A stretch of DNA of 64,000 bases from Lichenostomus cassidix (Eukaryota > Chordata > Aves > Passeriformes > Meliphagidae): contig CM039181.1 in the NCBI GenBank assembly GCA_008360975.2, forward strand, positions 9,656,380-9,720,379, written 5' to 3'. Both the position numbers and the translations under genes were made by a program. Position 1 is the stretch's first letter. Every line of letters starts with the position of its first letter. Below the pieces are notes generated by a model. The model saw only the letters and a program-made list of their open reading frames with translations, was not told the DNA's origin and did no database searches. This document shows positions 24,156 through 34,810 of the stretch, in pieces.

Positions 24156-25868
24156 AAGCTGCCTGGCTTCTATGAGTTTTGCAATACTGTACAAATGTCT
24201 GACGAGCTAATTACATAAGCCAGGATTTTCAATTGATTAAAAGTTAGGGACACCTTAATTTCAGAGATCAGTGCTCAGATTGAGGCTAAATCTGGTTGCA
24301 TGGTATAGCCAGAATCAAGAAAAGGGAGCTAAATCCCACAAACACTGTGTCTTAGGAACTGCATGCACAGATTAGATGTCCTAAGCCCTTGTCAGGTTTT
24401 CTTCTCTAAAATTAATATGTAAAAGTAAGTTTGAGTGGTGAAGTCAAAGCTGATTACAACATGTACAGCGTTTACAAACAGCCCACGCATTTGCCCCAAC
24501 ATGCTGCTCACTGGGAACCAGATCCTTAAGACTGAATTGGAATGTTGCAATTGTTTCCTTATACATGTGATTACTGCATCTCAGATTATGAAAAGTGCCT
24601 GCTCAACAATTTTCTAACCATACCCTGATATTCTGCAGAGACCTCATTTGTTGAAGAATCCAGATATCTGAGGGTAACAGGCAAATAGAAATTGCTTTTT
24701 GGAGTGGTGACTAAATTATTACCTCCAATATAATCAATTTCTGAAGTAAATAAAATGTAAGCCCCTTGCTAAGTCTCCTGCAGAGTACATTTTCACTACA
24801 TATGGCAAAAATAAACTTCATAAGGTAACAAATTAAAGACATCTGTGCAACTGAAATTGTCAATTAAAATTATAATCTAATACACACAGAGGCAGTGTCA
24901 AGCAAAGTTTTTGGCATATTGACTGTGCTGTTACATAAACCTCTCACTCAGATTTACTTGCTCACATGCTTGATACAAAAAGACAAAACCAAACAACCCC
25001 CCAAAAACACAATATACATGACTGTTTTATCAAGAAAACCACTATAACTTTTACAAGCATAACTGTAAAAGTTTCTTCCTGTAACTGTAAAAGAACTTCC
25101 GAACCAATGTGGAAATTCAGACTTACTGTATTTATGAAAAGGAAAAGCCAATTGCCACTAACTAGAAGTCAAACAAACACTTGGATGCACTTTCTGCAAT
25201 GGATAGCATTTCAAAAATCTTTAGGGTTCATGTGTGAGTATGGATAACTTAACATGTGTTCTTACAAAACAGGATATAAAAATCCCTTTTGTTTTATATC
25301 TGCAGACCTTTATGTGTGATAGCAATTGGTATATATTGCTGATAATCCCTTACTGGCAGGACTGGCAGCAACATACTCTTTAGAAATTGGAATCCTTGTT
25401 GTGTTATAAATAAAAATACCTGTCTTAAGTTGAAATCTATCATAAAAGAAGGTTAAGAAATAATTACCTAACCTTTCCTTTTCTGACCATATTTAACCTT
25501 CCGGTACTATTTCCACTTTGCTTATTCTTCAAAAGAAGAGCAAAGGATTATTCCTGTGGCATATATACATTATTAGCAAAAAGATAATTGGCTGTCCTTG
25601 AAACAGTGGTTAAATATTCACTTTGGCTGGGGATTTCTGACCTGTGAGTAAAAATACAAATTCTTGCAGACATCTTAATGGCAACATTCTTTCTGAATAA
25701 AGAGCTATTGTTTTGGGACAATACTTTCAATCTAAAAGGAGAGGAAAAAAAGAAAAATATAAATTAAAATTACTAAATACAAAAATTTGAAAGGTGTGTG
25801 TTTAGCATATTGATTTAAGATTTAGCACATTGATTTTAAGATTGTGAATACTTTCATTTGAGTCTTAC

Positions 25869-25983
25869 CTGCCATTTAATGATAACTTTGGCCTTGCAAC
25901 CTCCCATTTTTAGTCCACTTAGACAAAACTTCTCTACCTGACAAATTCCCAGATTTTGCTACCCTGATCTCGTTACACAGGTT
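25869..25983 (-). other. candidate PPARA untranslated exon, 115 bases
   Basis: A strong acceptor (pyrimidine tract then TTTTTTCTGAGCAG) and a consensus donor (TGGCAG|GTAAGA) flank 115 bases. The segment contains an ATG whose frame is open to the donor. If spliced to the first coding exon it would form a short upstream reading frame of 17 codons ending before the main ATG. Only splice-signal strength supports it; expression is unknown. Confidence 0.35.
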
Positions 25984-27839
25984 CTGCTCAGAAAAAATTG
26001 AAATTAAAAGCCCACAACTCTGCACTGTACCTTTTCCTATAATAGTTCTCCTATGTAAGACCAGCATTCCGTTAAAACAGACATGAAGTCTCTTCGTTTT
26101 CTCTTTTCATTTATAGCCTAAACTTCTAGCTCGGGCTCCTTATTGTTTTGGCTCAGGACCAAAGTCCAGCTCCTTTGGTATCTGACACTGCAACTTTTGC
26201 TTCAAAGATCAGTAACAACAAAACTATCTTTCTGCCTCAAGAATACCTCCTTTCAGTCTCCAGCACACTCCCTATCCCAAATCTCAGGTTACAGTCTTTT
26301 TTAATACTTTTTCAGCTGTCTTACCCCTCTCCTTCATCAGCCATATCAACCCATCCCCAAATCATCTCCTTCACCCCCTCCAGTGCCCTATCTCAGCTCC
26401 TCCAGCATCTGCACAGCTGCAGCCGCCTCACCATCTGCAACTCCTTGCATGATTCATCACCAAACATAACAGACCATGATTATTCACTATTTGAAAAGCT
26501 ACAGTGGAATTTACATCTGTTTCTGGAAGAGATTCAAGAAGCCTGAATTCGCCTTCTTAGCAGAGAACACCACCACTGTGTATTTTCAGTGGTTTTATTT
26601 CACTGATAAACTTTATTCCCTTGTCCAGACATAATAACATGACTTATTTGATAAATTAAATTCAGCTTAACAGAGGGATTTATATCCTTTAAAAAATAAT
26701 GACCCTCAGATAAGATATTACAGATTTAGGCCTCTTCTGCTTGCAAGTGTCTTTTTGAAAATTTAGTAACTCCAATGTGCTGACTTTCATATCCTTCTAC
26801 CAGCACAAAAAAAATCTTAATGTCTTCTGTAACTAGCACCTGAAGTTGTGGTTGTGTAGTTTACTTATTCTTTACTGTGCTATAATTTTACTCATTCCTT
26901 CAAAGTATTTTTACAGGCTCCTGTTGCTCAGCTATTAAGTTTAAGTAAATAAATAAATGAAACCTGCTAAAAATAAACTAACTTCAATTTAATGTCATGC
27001 CACAACTCAGAGTACCCAGAGTGGAATGTGAAACAACATTCTTTCACTTTTTGTTGCTGGGTTTTTGGGTTGGTTTTGTTTAGTTTTGGTTTTGGTTTTT
27101 TTGTTAAGAAAAAGGCCTTCAGTTTTATTCTGACAATAAATTCAGACATCCCTACCTTTAAAATTTTTCCTTTGTGATAAATGCATCCCACAAAAATAAA
27201 GTTTACACTGCATTAGCATTTCTGACAGGCACCTTGGCAACAGGCATGAATGCAATTAATCTACATGTTTTGGCAAATGGACATCAAGTACTTGTACTTG
27301 CAAGCTCCTGACCCGTCAGATAGAGGATATACTTGGGACACATGACTTCACAGCTCTAAATCAGGTCACTCACTACAGTATACAGATCACAAGTCTCACA
27401 CTCCTGTGTGATCAAAAAGTGGCAAATTATAACCAAGTATTTTCCTGCCATGTTTTCCCTCCTCATCCTCTATGACATGAAGGGTATCTGGTGACCAGTT
27501 TAACAGCAATACCAGCACTGCTGTCCATCTGCCACCCCACTCCTTTTAACCAAGGAAGCATCTGAACTGCAGAAAGGTGGAGGAAGAGTATGAGTCCAGT
27601 GAAACAGGAAGGATAAGAAAACCTCTTTAAAAAGCCCTGTATGTACTTTCATATTCCAGTTTTACTTCACTTTGTAAGGCATTTCAGCTGGCTGGAATCA
27701 GACCTTGAAAGAGCAGTTATGAGGACACAGCACACAGTCTGTCTCCCGAGCACAACTGAGTTACCAGTTTCAAAATAAAGTTACCTTAAGGGTGCTTAGA
27801 CAAGTCAGCTTAAGCAACATAATAGCTCACATCAAAAGG

Positions 27840-28180
27840 ATATCCCTTCAGCAGCTCCCTGACACTGCTAGCCCTGCACCTTCCCTCTCCCTGTGCCTTT
27901 CCAGCCACGCTGTTCCACGATGTGCTGGCTCTCCCTGCCCGACCCCGCTGGCCACCTGAGGCACCATGAATGACTCGGGAACAGAGCAGTGCCCGAGCTG
28001 CTGCCGGAGCCTCCATGACCATCCTGGCCCACAGCAGCCTGGCAGGCTCCCAGCAGAACGCCCAGCCCAGGACACAGTGCACTGCTCTGCACCCCAGCAG
28101 CAGCACGGCCGTGTCCCTGCAATCCCGACACTGCCATGCAGCTCCTGAGAACACCCCTGTGGGTTTTATTCCCAGTGCAG
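27840..28180. promoter_or_regulatory. GC-rich patch in 5' intron, possible alternative promoter or enhancer
   Basis: About 340 bases with roughly a dozen CpGs, surrounded by AT-rich intron. Open frames of 60-124 residues occur on both strands, as expected from GC-rich composition, and none is protein-like. It lies about 5.5 kb inside the transcription unit. A GC-rich transposon remnant is an equally possible reading. Confidence 0.25.
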
Positions 28181-28451
28181 ACACAGCCCCAGTGAAACAA
28201 TTCCATTCACGAAATCAGTAGAAGGGTAACACAGCAAAACCATCAACAGCTGAGAGAGCTGAACAACCCACTGAGGGGCTGCAGAAAGGGCAGACAGAAA
28301 CATATGGATGGGAGAAGGAAAGAAGGAGCCTAGCTCAGATTCAGCCATGCTGCATAGCCACACTTCTTGGCTGTCACCTATATTTGCAGTGCTAGCAGGA
28401 ACCACTAACAGAGGACGTCCTATTCTTTTTTGCATTTATGTGTTCATTCAT

Positions 28452-28466
28452 ACACACACACACACC
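28452..28466. repeat. (AC)n microsatellite, short
   Basis: Seven AC units in the 5' intron. Confidence 0.9.
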
Positions 28467-28825
28467 CTTGCCATGTAGAAGAAATAAAATGAATGATGGC
28501 CACAAACCAAACAGTTCTATATTCTTAGAGGATAATCACTATTACATTTCCACAGGATTTATTACAGGATTTATAATCTTCAGAAAATGCAACTCCTTGT
28601 AAATTCAGTTAGAATGACAGCAGCTGCGGAGAGTCAGGTGCCCAAACCACACATTTAAGCTGAAAATTTGACAGCTGTTTGAAAATATTGGCCTGTTTAT
28701 GCACAGTGACATCTGCGTGGCAGCACAGAACTACAGGTACAGCTGCTGCTTTGTTCAAATGCAGTACCCTGTGCTGCTTGTCTCTTACACAGGCACCAAA
28801 GCTACTACCTGATTTGATCACACAG

Positions 28826-28855
28826 GCCTGCTTAACTGCACACAGTTAAGCAGGC
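28826..28855. repeat. perfect hairpin, 13-bp arms, 4-base loop
   Basis: GCCTGCTTAACTG and its exact reverse complement CAGTTAAGCAGGC are separated only by CACA. It sits 22 bases from a second, larger hairpin. Confidence 0.9.
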
Positions 28856-28877
28856 TTATTTATTCTTATTTATTCTG

Positions 28878-28929
28878 GTTTATTTATTCTTACCCTCCTT
28901 TATCCTGAGGTGGGTAAGAATAAATAAAC
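28878..28929. repeat. perfect inverted repeat, 18-bp arms, 16-base loop
   Basis: GTTTATTTATTCTTACCC at 28878-28895 is exactly complementary to GGGTAAGAATAAATAAAC at 28912-28929. It is followed within 11 bases by a TA microsatellite. Confidence 0.95.
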
Positions 28930-28935
28930 ATCATG

Positions 28936-28939
<4 letters not shown>

Positions 28940-28966
<27 letters not shown>
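28940..28966. repeat. (TA)n microsatellite
   Basis: About 13 uninterrupted TA units next to the inverted repeats. Confidence 0.95.
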
Positions 28967-28971
<5 letters not shown>

Positions 28972-29560
28972 TTATAGCTATTTCATAATCTTCCACTGAA
29001 AACTGCCAACAAGCCAACAACACTCACTATGACTTGTGGGCTGCAATTAATTTTACTTTGACACCAGAGTGTATGAATTAATTGACAGCTGTACTGGAGG
29101 ATTCCTCAGCCCTGTTGGGCAGAATGCCATCAGGCACTGCCTGCTAAAAAACAGCCTCCAAAGCAGTCTCCTGACACAACACCACCTTCTCCCTCATCTT
29201 CCCCCTCAGATCCAGATGGTTCCATAGCATATTCTTCAGTCTTACTACTCCAGGGGATGTTTTCCATACATGTTGAATAAAGATGCCACAGAGTTTTGTT
29301 TTGTTTTGTTTAATGGAAGGAACATGGCTCCAGTGTGAAGTACTTTGTACCATTCTTCCTGAAGCAGTAACACTGGTTAGGAAACCAGCAGGTTAGGAAT
29401 GTCATCAGTAATTCTTCACTTTCAAATAGGTTTTGCAAACAGACAATAGTTGTTCTTACCTTCTGAACATTCATGTTTAGTGATTTGTTCTGTGATTTGC
29501 ATAAATTATTTCCAGTAAATAACTTTTAAAACAAAACAGGCATGTAGTACTTCTTTGTGT

Positions 29561-29580
29561 AACAAAACAAAACAAAACAA
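29561..29580. repeat. (AACAA)n simple repeat
   Basis: Four pentanucleotide units, AACAAAACAA-like. Confidence 0.9.
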
Positions 29581-29735
29581 GAATAGCAATACAAGCCTAT
29601 ATGTTATAAGATAGTAGAACTTACTCAGTATAACAGTGCTGAATGCATAGATATATACAACAAAACATAAGAACAGCCTCCAAACCTTAATCACAGGCTG
29701 TTAGGATAATTTCAGGCTATCAATTTTTATTATTT

Positions 29736-29751
29736 TGTTGTTGTTGTTGTT
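29736..29751. repeat. (GTT)n simple repeat
   Basis: About five GTT units. Confidence 0.9.
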
Positions 29752-31146
29752 AAATGTAAATATTATTAAGTTACTGTGGTATTATTTTTCCATGTAAAAT
29801 ACATCAAACTCTAAACTATTCACAACAAAAAGTTCTCTCAACTCCAGGATATTACACAGTCACAAATGAGTAAGGATTTACTCAACCAGCACCCCAAACA
29901 GCAGCTCTGGTTTCCTTCTATGTAATGAAAACAAACTAATGAGATACAAAAATATGAAATACGAAACTATTGGACTAACTTGCTTTCACTTCTATTTCAG
30001 CTGCCTGGAAACAAATGCCAAAGAACTGTACAACTTCAGTACAACTGTACAGCTTCAGCTCACTGCTCTGAGTTCCTCAAGGCACATACATTTTTGAGCA
30101 AGTTTCTTCTACTATTTGGAAAGATTTAATGAATAATTACTCAGTTTATACATATTTTAAAAACCATGATAGTCTATCAGCATTTCTATAAAGGAATAGG
30201 TGATTTGCCAAATGCTTGCCAATCTCTCAAACTCTTAGTGTTTCCACAGGCATGAGACAACTTGAACTTAAAACAGTAAATTTAGATGAACAGAGCACCA
30301 CAGAACAAACTATGCCTCTTTGGTAGTTAGTATCTTTCCAAAGTAAAAAAAAAAAATTAAAAAAATTAACACCATACACATTTTAAGACACAGCAAAGAC
30401 CCACATAAAGTTACTTAACAATGGAAGCCTCAGTCAGGATTAGATTGCCAAGGAGTTGTGGTTTACAGTTCGTATTTACCTGAGCACGAGGAGTCCTCCA
30501 CTGGACACAGAAATTACACTTCTTAGATATTTAAAGACACATGTAATGCACTTATAAATAAATATTATTTCATAAGCAGAAACTATGAGAACTGGTATGA
30601 GGAAGTGGAGTCAGATTTGGCAACATCTCAATGCCACATGCAATCTGATCACACAGCAATCCTCTCATATCAATTGAATATTTTTAAAACGTCAAATATC
30701 ACACACTTTTTGAGAGATTTTAGTTTTATTTTGAGGATAGTGATGATTTAGAGCCTAATCTTACCATACAAGTACTTTTTAATTCAGTGAAAAATTCAGC
30801 CTTCTACTTTATAAAAAGTCATTTAATATTTAATTATACAGACCTGGTCCTGTGAAATGCTGAGCACTCTACTTCTACAATGTTAAGAAGTCAGAATGCT
30901 ACTGACTAGCACCTAAGACAGCAGTAGACATCGGAACATTAAGAAGTTTTACTTACTCTATTCTCCTGACTGTGCTACTACTTTCTGTTTATCAATTATT
31001 TATTGGCACTACATGCTCAGATTTCTTTCCTTGTCATTTGACAACACATTTACCACTCTTTACAGAGATTCCACCTCAAATATTTGTTTTTCTCTAGCTG
31101 TTCAAGAGCAATGCCAAGGTAGCTCCCAGTCCACGTATGTACTCAC

Positions 31147-31261
31147 CCCTTCATGCAGTATCTTGCAAGGCTGAAACAGAAGCTGTTTTCCAGAACATCT
31201 TCCCCTTCCATTTCATATGCAGGTTGGTGATAGCAAGTAGTTCTTCATCAATAAAAAGTTG
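31147..31261 (-). other. candidate PPARA untranslated exon with upstream ORFs, 115 bases
   Basis: Flanked by an acceptor (TTTTTAAGAATGTCAG) and a good donor (GGG|GTGAGTAC). Inside are two short reading frames starting with ATG: one of 11 codons, and one of 21 codons ending in TGA just before the donor. The position 2.4 kb downstream of the CpG island fits a second non-coding exon, which PPARA has in mammals. This is an inference from splice signals alone. Confidence 0.35.
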
Positions 31262-33574
31262 CTGACATTCTTAAAAATATAAAAATAAAGAGTCAACAAA
31301 ATTTCCCAGGGCTCACTATACTGATTTTATATGGATATGATAATATGTAATATAAGAATTAAAAAAAATATTTCTTTATGCTTCTTCAGGAAAAAAAAAA
31401 AAAGCTTTCATTTCACTTGGGCTAAAATTATTTTTTAAATAACTGAGGCTTTTAATATGTCCCTAGTTTCATAGCAGGACCACACTGACATCTAGCTAAC
31501 TAGGGAATATAACTGGTATATATCAATATAATTCTGATCTTTTTTTCTTCATACTAAAAAATTCGAAACCACTCAACTGAAAACACTACAGTGAGAGCCC
31601 TGTGCTATTTTAATTATCTGTTATAGAGCAAAATACTTTTACTCCAAAAGAACATTCTCACAAATGTCAAAGTCTTTCTGTGGACACATTTAGAGTAGTT
31701 ATGGTTTCCAAGGTGCACACACAGTCCCATGAGATGTCTTTGCAATTGACCTTTATTTTGAGGATTTATATCCCAAAGGCACAGATTTTGGTTTTATATA
31801 CTTTACAAGGCCCATTACAAAAAAAAGCATACATACCAAAAAACCCCAAACAAATTAAAGATTCAAAGATTTTGAAAAAGCAGATTAAAAAAGAGTTTAA
31901 ATTCCAAAATGCTGTAAGAAAATATGCGTGTACATATAATAAATATGAATTCAACTTCATTTGTTTTCCAAGACAATTATGGTGTTCTATTTTTTTCCCC
32001 CTTGCAAAAATATGACATGTGCAATAGAAGCAGAACTCAGAACCCAAGTTTCATCTGGAAAGGTATAGAAAAGTAAAGGCAAAAATAGAGCTGTTTGCAG
32101 TTTTGATGTACAAGCTGTTTCTGAAAAAATACTATGAAAAGTTACATTTCCCTGCCCACTTTAGGACAACGGTGAGCATTATAATCCATTTTCCAGAACA
32201 AGATGAGTATCTTAGGCCATACATCCTACTCTCCTGAAGGACATTATTGTCTCTAATATTCTGGTACCACTCCACACATGAAATATTAAAAGCATAACAA
32301 CACAAAATCACAACAGAAGTGTGACCCTCCTGCCATGGTTTAAAATTCATGATACCCTTTATGAAGAATACAATATTAACAAAAAATGAAGACACTAAAG
32401 AACTACTGAAAAGCAAGTGGCAAACGCACAAGGTGTTTCCAGCATGTAGCCAAAACTCCCTATGCACCTGACTGTAGAGGATGACAGTCAATATAAGGCA
32501 CCAACAGATTGATAAGAATGTTTTTTTGGACTACGTTAAGAATTCCTTCCAAACAAGGGAAAAGATAGCGAGCATGCTGTCTGTGGAGTTCTACAAACCT
32601 CTGATAAGGTCTGCACACCCTCATCCTTCCAGTACACTGCCCTGCACTACTTAAAATCCCCAAAGTTGCCACTCACAGTCACTACGGGCCCATGGCTGCT
32701 CGGTAGCTTATGCCAGCTAACAAGTGTTGTGATACTGGTTTAGGTCTGAGCAGACGTGTGACCACATCACATGAACCACAACTGCCTCAGCTCCAGCATG
32801 AGACCAGGTAGCCAGCCTCAGTGCTAAGGCAGAGATTCAGGATTTACACAGGAAAAGCTTTTTACAGCTGATCTGTTTTGCTGCCTACAAACCAAATTTC
32901 AAAAAGTGATCAGTGACAGATGCCAATGAGAAGGTCTGTGCATGTTCTGTAATACAAGGACTTTGACCACAATCTTTCTTCACAACAAAACTTGTGCAAC
33001 ACCTTTATTAGTGCAGTACTACTAAGACACTCAGTACCAAAAGCGCCAAACATTATCATTCCGTATAATCCTGTGTGACGAATCCTACTACTACTTCCAT
33101 CAGAGAGCTCCATTCAGTGTCACTGAGTAAGGCTGGGCCAATCTTAATAGGAATACAAGGCAACACCTTTTCACACTCCTTCCCATTGTTACTTCTGGAA
33201 TGCTTTCTGAAAAGCAAGTATCCAGCCCCATAGGGAGAACCAAGAAGTCAGCAAACCACGAAAGCAAACCCCGGGACGAGAGGCGTTCCCACTGACCCAC
33301 TCCTCGCTCCAGGACAGAGGACTCTTCTCTGACCAGCCGACCGGGAACAGCACAACCCGCCCGACTGCGCCAACAACAGCGGGAACCTCCAAGCACGTAC
33401 TTTCTGCCTGGTGCCCGAGCTCATTCCAGGCAAAGGGCGATCCAGATGTTCCATTTAGGAGACATGACAGCTGCCAACCAGCCCCTTGTGTGACAGGGCA
33501 TTACCCCCTCCTCTGTCCCCACCTCCAGCGCCCTGAAATCCCGCTGTCCCGGCGCTTCCCGGGTGGCTCTTTAC

Positions 33575-33720
33575 CTGCTGTGCCCGTCCCGCACCCCTCG
33601 GTCCAGTTCCCGCAGCCGGCGGCCGGCGCCGCGCCGAGCGAGCAGCGGAGCCGCTACAGCATCTCCCCGGGCCGGCTACCTCCTCCTGCCGTCCGCCGCC
33701 GCTCCGCCGAGGGCTTCACA
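33575..33720 (-). other. PPARA: candidate PPARA first exon in CpG island
   Basis: The minus strand has a strong donor CAGCAG|GTAAAGAG ending at 33575, inside very CpG-rich sequence. The right-hand (5') limit is a guess, because no core element fixes the transcription start. The exon would splice over 16 kb to the acceptor at 17778, or through the candidate untranslated exons. There is no ATG in frame with PPARA. Confidence 0.4.
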
Positions 33721-33973
33721 CCGCAGGGCCAGAGAGATAAGTAATAGCGAATAGCAAGGGAGGGGAGGAGAAGAAAGGACAGGTCATTAGCAAAGCCGCC
33801 GCCGCGTTAGCGAGGCGGGGGCGTCACCCAGCCCCGGGTGGGCGCTCCCGCCTCCTGCCGGCGCCCCGGCCGGGACACGGGCACCGCGCGGGCGGGGGGC
33901 GCCCCTAAGGCAGTACCGTGCATCGCTGCCGCGGGCTGCGCAGGGCCGGGCCGGGCCGCGTAACCGGCTGCCG

Positions 33974-34007
33974 GCGGGGAGGGAACGGGAGCGGGGAGGG
34001 AACGGGA
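33974..34007. repeat. 17-bp tandem duplication in promoter
   Basis: GCGGGGAGGGAACGGGA occurs twice in direct succession. The copies are identical and carry an Sp1/MAZ-like G-rich core. Confidence 0.85.
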
Positions 34008-34040
34008 GAGCAGCGGGGCGGGAGCGGCCGGTGACAGGTC

Positions 34041-34049
34041 CCGGAAGTG
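34041..34049 (+). promoter_or_regulatory. ETS/GABP-like site CCGGAAGTG
   Basis: An exact CCGGAAGTG core within the CpG island, a common element in TATA-less promoters. Function is inferred from the motif only. Confidence 0.35.
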
Positions 34050-34084
34050 AGGTCGGCACACACCTCCCGCCGCGGCCGCGCGCC

Positions 34085-34100
34085 ATTGGCGGGGCGGGGG
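34085..34100 (-). promoter_or_regulatory. CCAAT box with adjacent GC box
   Basis: ATTGG on the plus strand (CCAAT on the minus strand, 34085-34089), flanked by CGCCATTGGCGG and followed directly by GGGGCGGGGG (34091-34100). This NF-Y plus Sp1 arrangement is typical of proximal promoters. The minisatellite begins within 10-20 bases upstream of it. Confidence 0.45.
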
Positions 34101-34108
34101 TTGCGCGC

Positions 34109-34618
34109 TCCCCTCACACCCCTCACACCGTGCATTGCCCTCACACCCCTCAGTGCCCTCGCACTCCCCATTGCCCTCACTCCCTTCCGTGCCCTCACAC
34201 CCCTCAGTGCCCTCACACTCCGCATTGCCTTCATTCCCTTCAGTGCCCTCACACCCCTCAGTGCCCTCACACTCCGCATTGCCTTCATTCCCTTCAGTGC
34301 CCTCACGCTCCTCACTGCCCTCACTCCTTTCACTACCCTCTCTCCCTTCACTGCCCTCACACTCCCCATTGCCCTCACACCCCGCATTGCCCTCTCACTC
34401 CCTTCACTGCTCTCACACTCCCCATTGCCCTCACACTCCCCATTGCCCTCACACCCCGCATTGCCCTCTCACTCCCTTCACTGCTCTCACACTCCTCCTT
34501 GCCTTCATTGCCCTCACTCCCTTCACTGCCCTCACCCCCCTGCCACTCCTCACCGCCTTCATTCCCTTCGCTGCTCTCAAACCCGTCACTGCCCTCAGAC
34601 CCCTCGCTCCCCTCCCAA
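34109..34618. repeat. 18-bp-period C/T-rich minisatellite upstream of PPARA promoter
   Basis: About 25-28 degenerate units of 18 bases, consensus close to CCCTCACTCCCTTCACTG, with higher-order structure. A 54-base block (three units) is repeated perfectly at 34192-34245 and 34246-34299, and a block of about 74 bases recurs further right. Some units are 20 bases. Because 18 is a multiple of three, all frames stay open. This explains the long but meaningless reading frames (244, 203 and 179 residues on plus; 160 and 137 on minus). Confidence 0.95.
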
Positions 34619-34810
34619 ACTCCCGGGTCCAGGTCCCTCTGCGCCCCCGCGTTTTTAGCGGGACTCGGGGCTAAGGCGGCCGAGCCTGACAGCCCGGGTC
34701 GTTCGGCCAGGGCGAGTAAAGCCCCGCTGGCCGGAGGGGCGGCCCGGCTGCCGCAGGCACGGTGAGCGCCGCCCGCCTGAGCGCCCACGGGGAGGGGCCG
34801 TGGCTGTGCC
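34619..34810. other. CpG-rich flank beyond the minisatellite
   Basis: High-CpG sequence continues to about 34810, making the minisatellite an insertion within, or expansion at, the edge of one island. A plus-strand donor-like site GGCACG|GTGAGC at 34761 could belong to a divergent non-coding transcript. That is a weak inference. Confidence 0.5.

Larger units (their letters stand above)
17779..33574 (-). other. PPARA: PPARA 5' intron region, about 16 kb
   Basis: This region separates the CpG-island promoter from the first coding exon. It is mostly AT-rich and non-coding. It contains the two candidate untranslated exons listed separately, a GC-rich patch (27840-28180), two hairpins and a TA repeat near 28.8-28.97 kb, and small simple repeats. 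Unpaired donor-like sites such as CTCAG|GTAAAT at 30480 and AAG|GTAAGA at 29460 were noted without a convincing matching acceptor. Confidence 0.7.
33300..34108 (-). promoter_or_regulatory. PPARA: CpG island promoter of PPARA
   Basis: G+C and CpG content rise sharply here against an AT-rich background on both sides. The segment includes GC boxes, an inverted CCAAT box and an ETS-type site near its upstream edge. There is no TATA box, as expected for a CpG-island promoter. Its place at the 5' end of the PPARA transcription unit gives the assignment. It may also fire divergently. Confidence 0.75.

Noticed and set aside
27868..28206. Three overlapping minus-strand frames and two plus-strand frames in the GC patch
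   Set aside because: Open on both strands because of high GC and few stop codons; none resembles a protein.
33776..33792. Possible PPAR response element near AGGTCATTAG in the promoter
   Set aside because: Only one good AGGTCA half-site; the neighbouring half does not fit a DR1.
34031..34765. Plus-strand reading frame of 244 codons, with 203- and 179-codon frames overlapping
   Set aside because: It is produced by the 18-base minisatellite, which stays open in every frame; the low-complexity HTPHCPHS-like text is not a protein domain.
33905..34788. Minus-strand frames of 160 and 137 codons with VRALKGMKAM- and EGSEGSEG-like repeats
   Set aside because: Same minisatellite read on the other strand.
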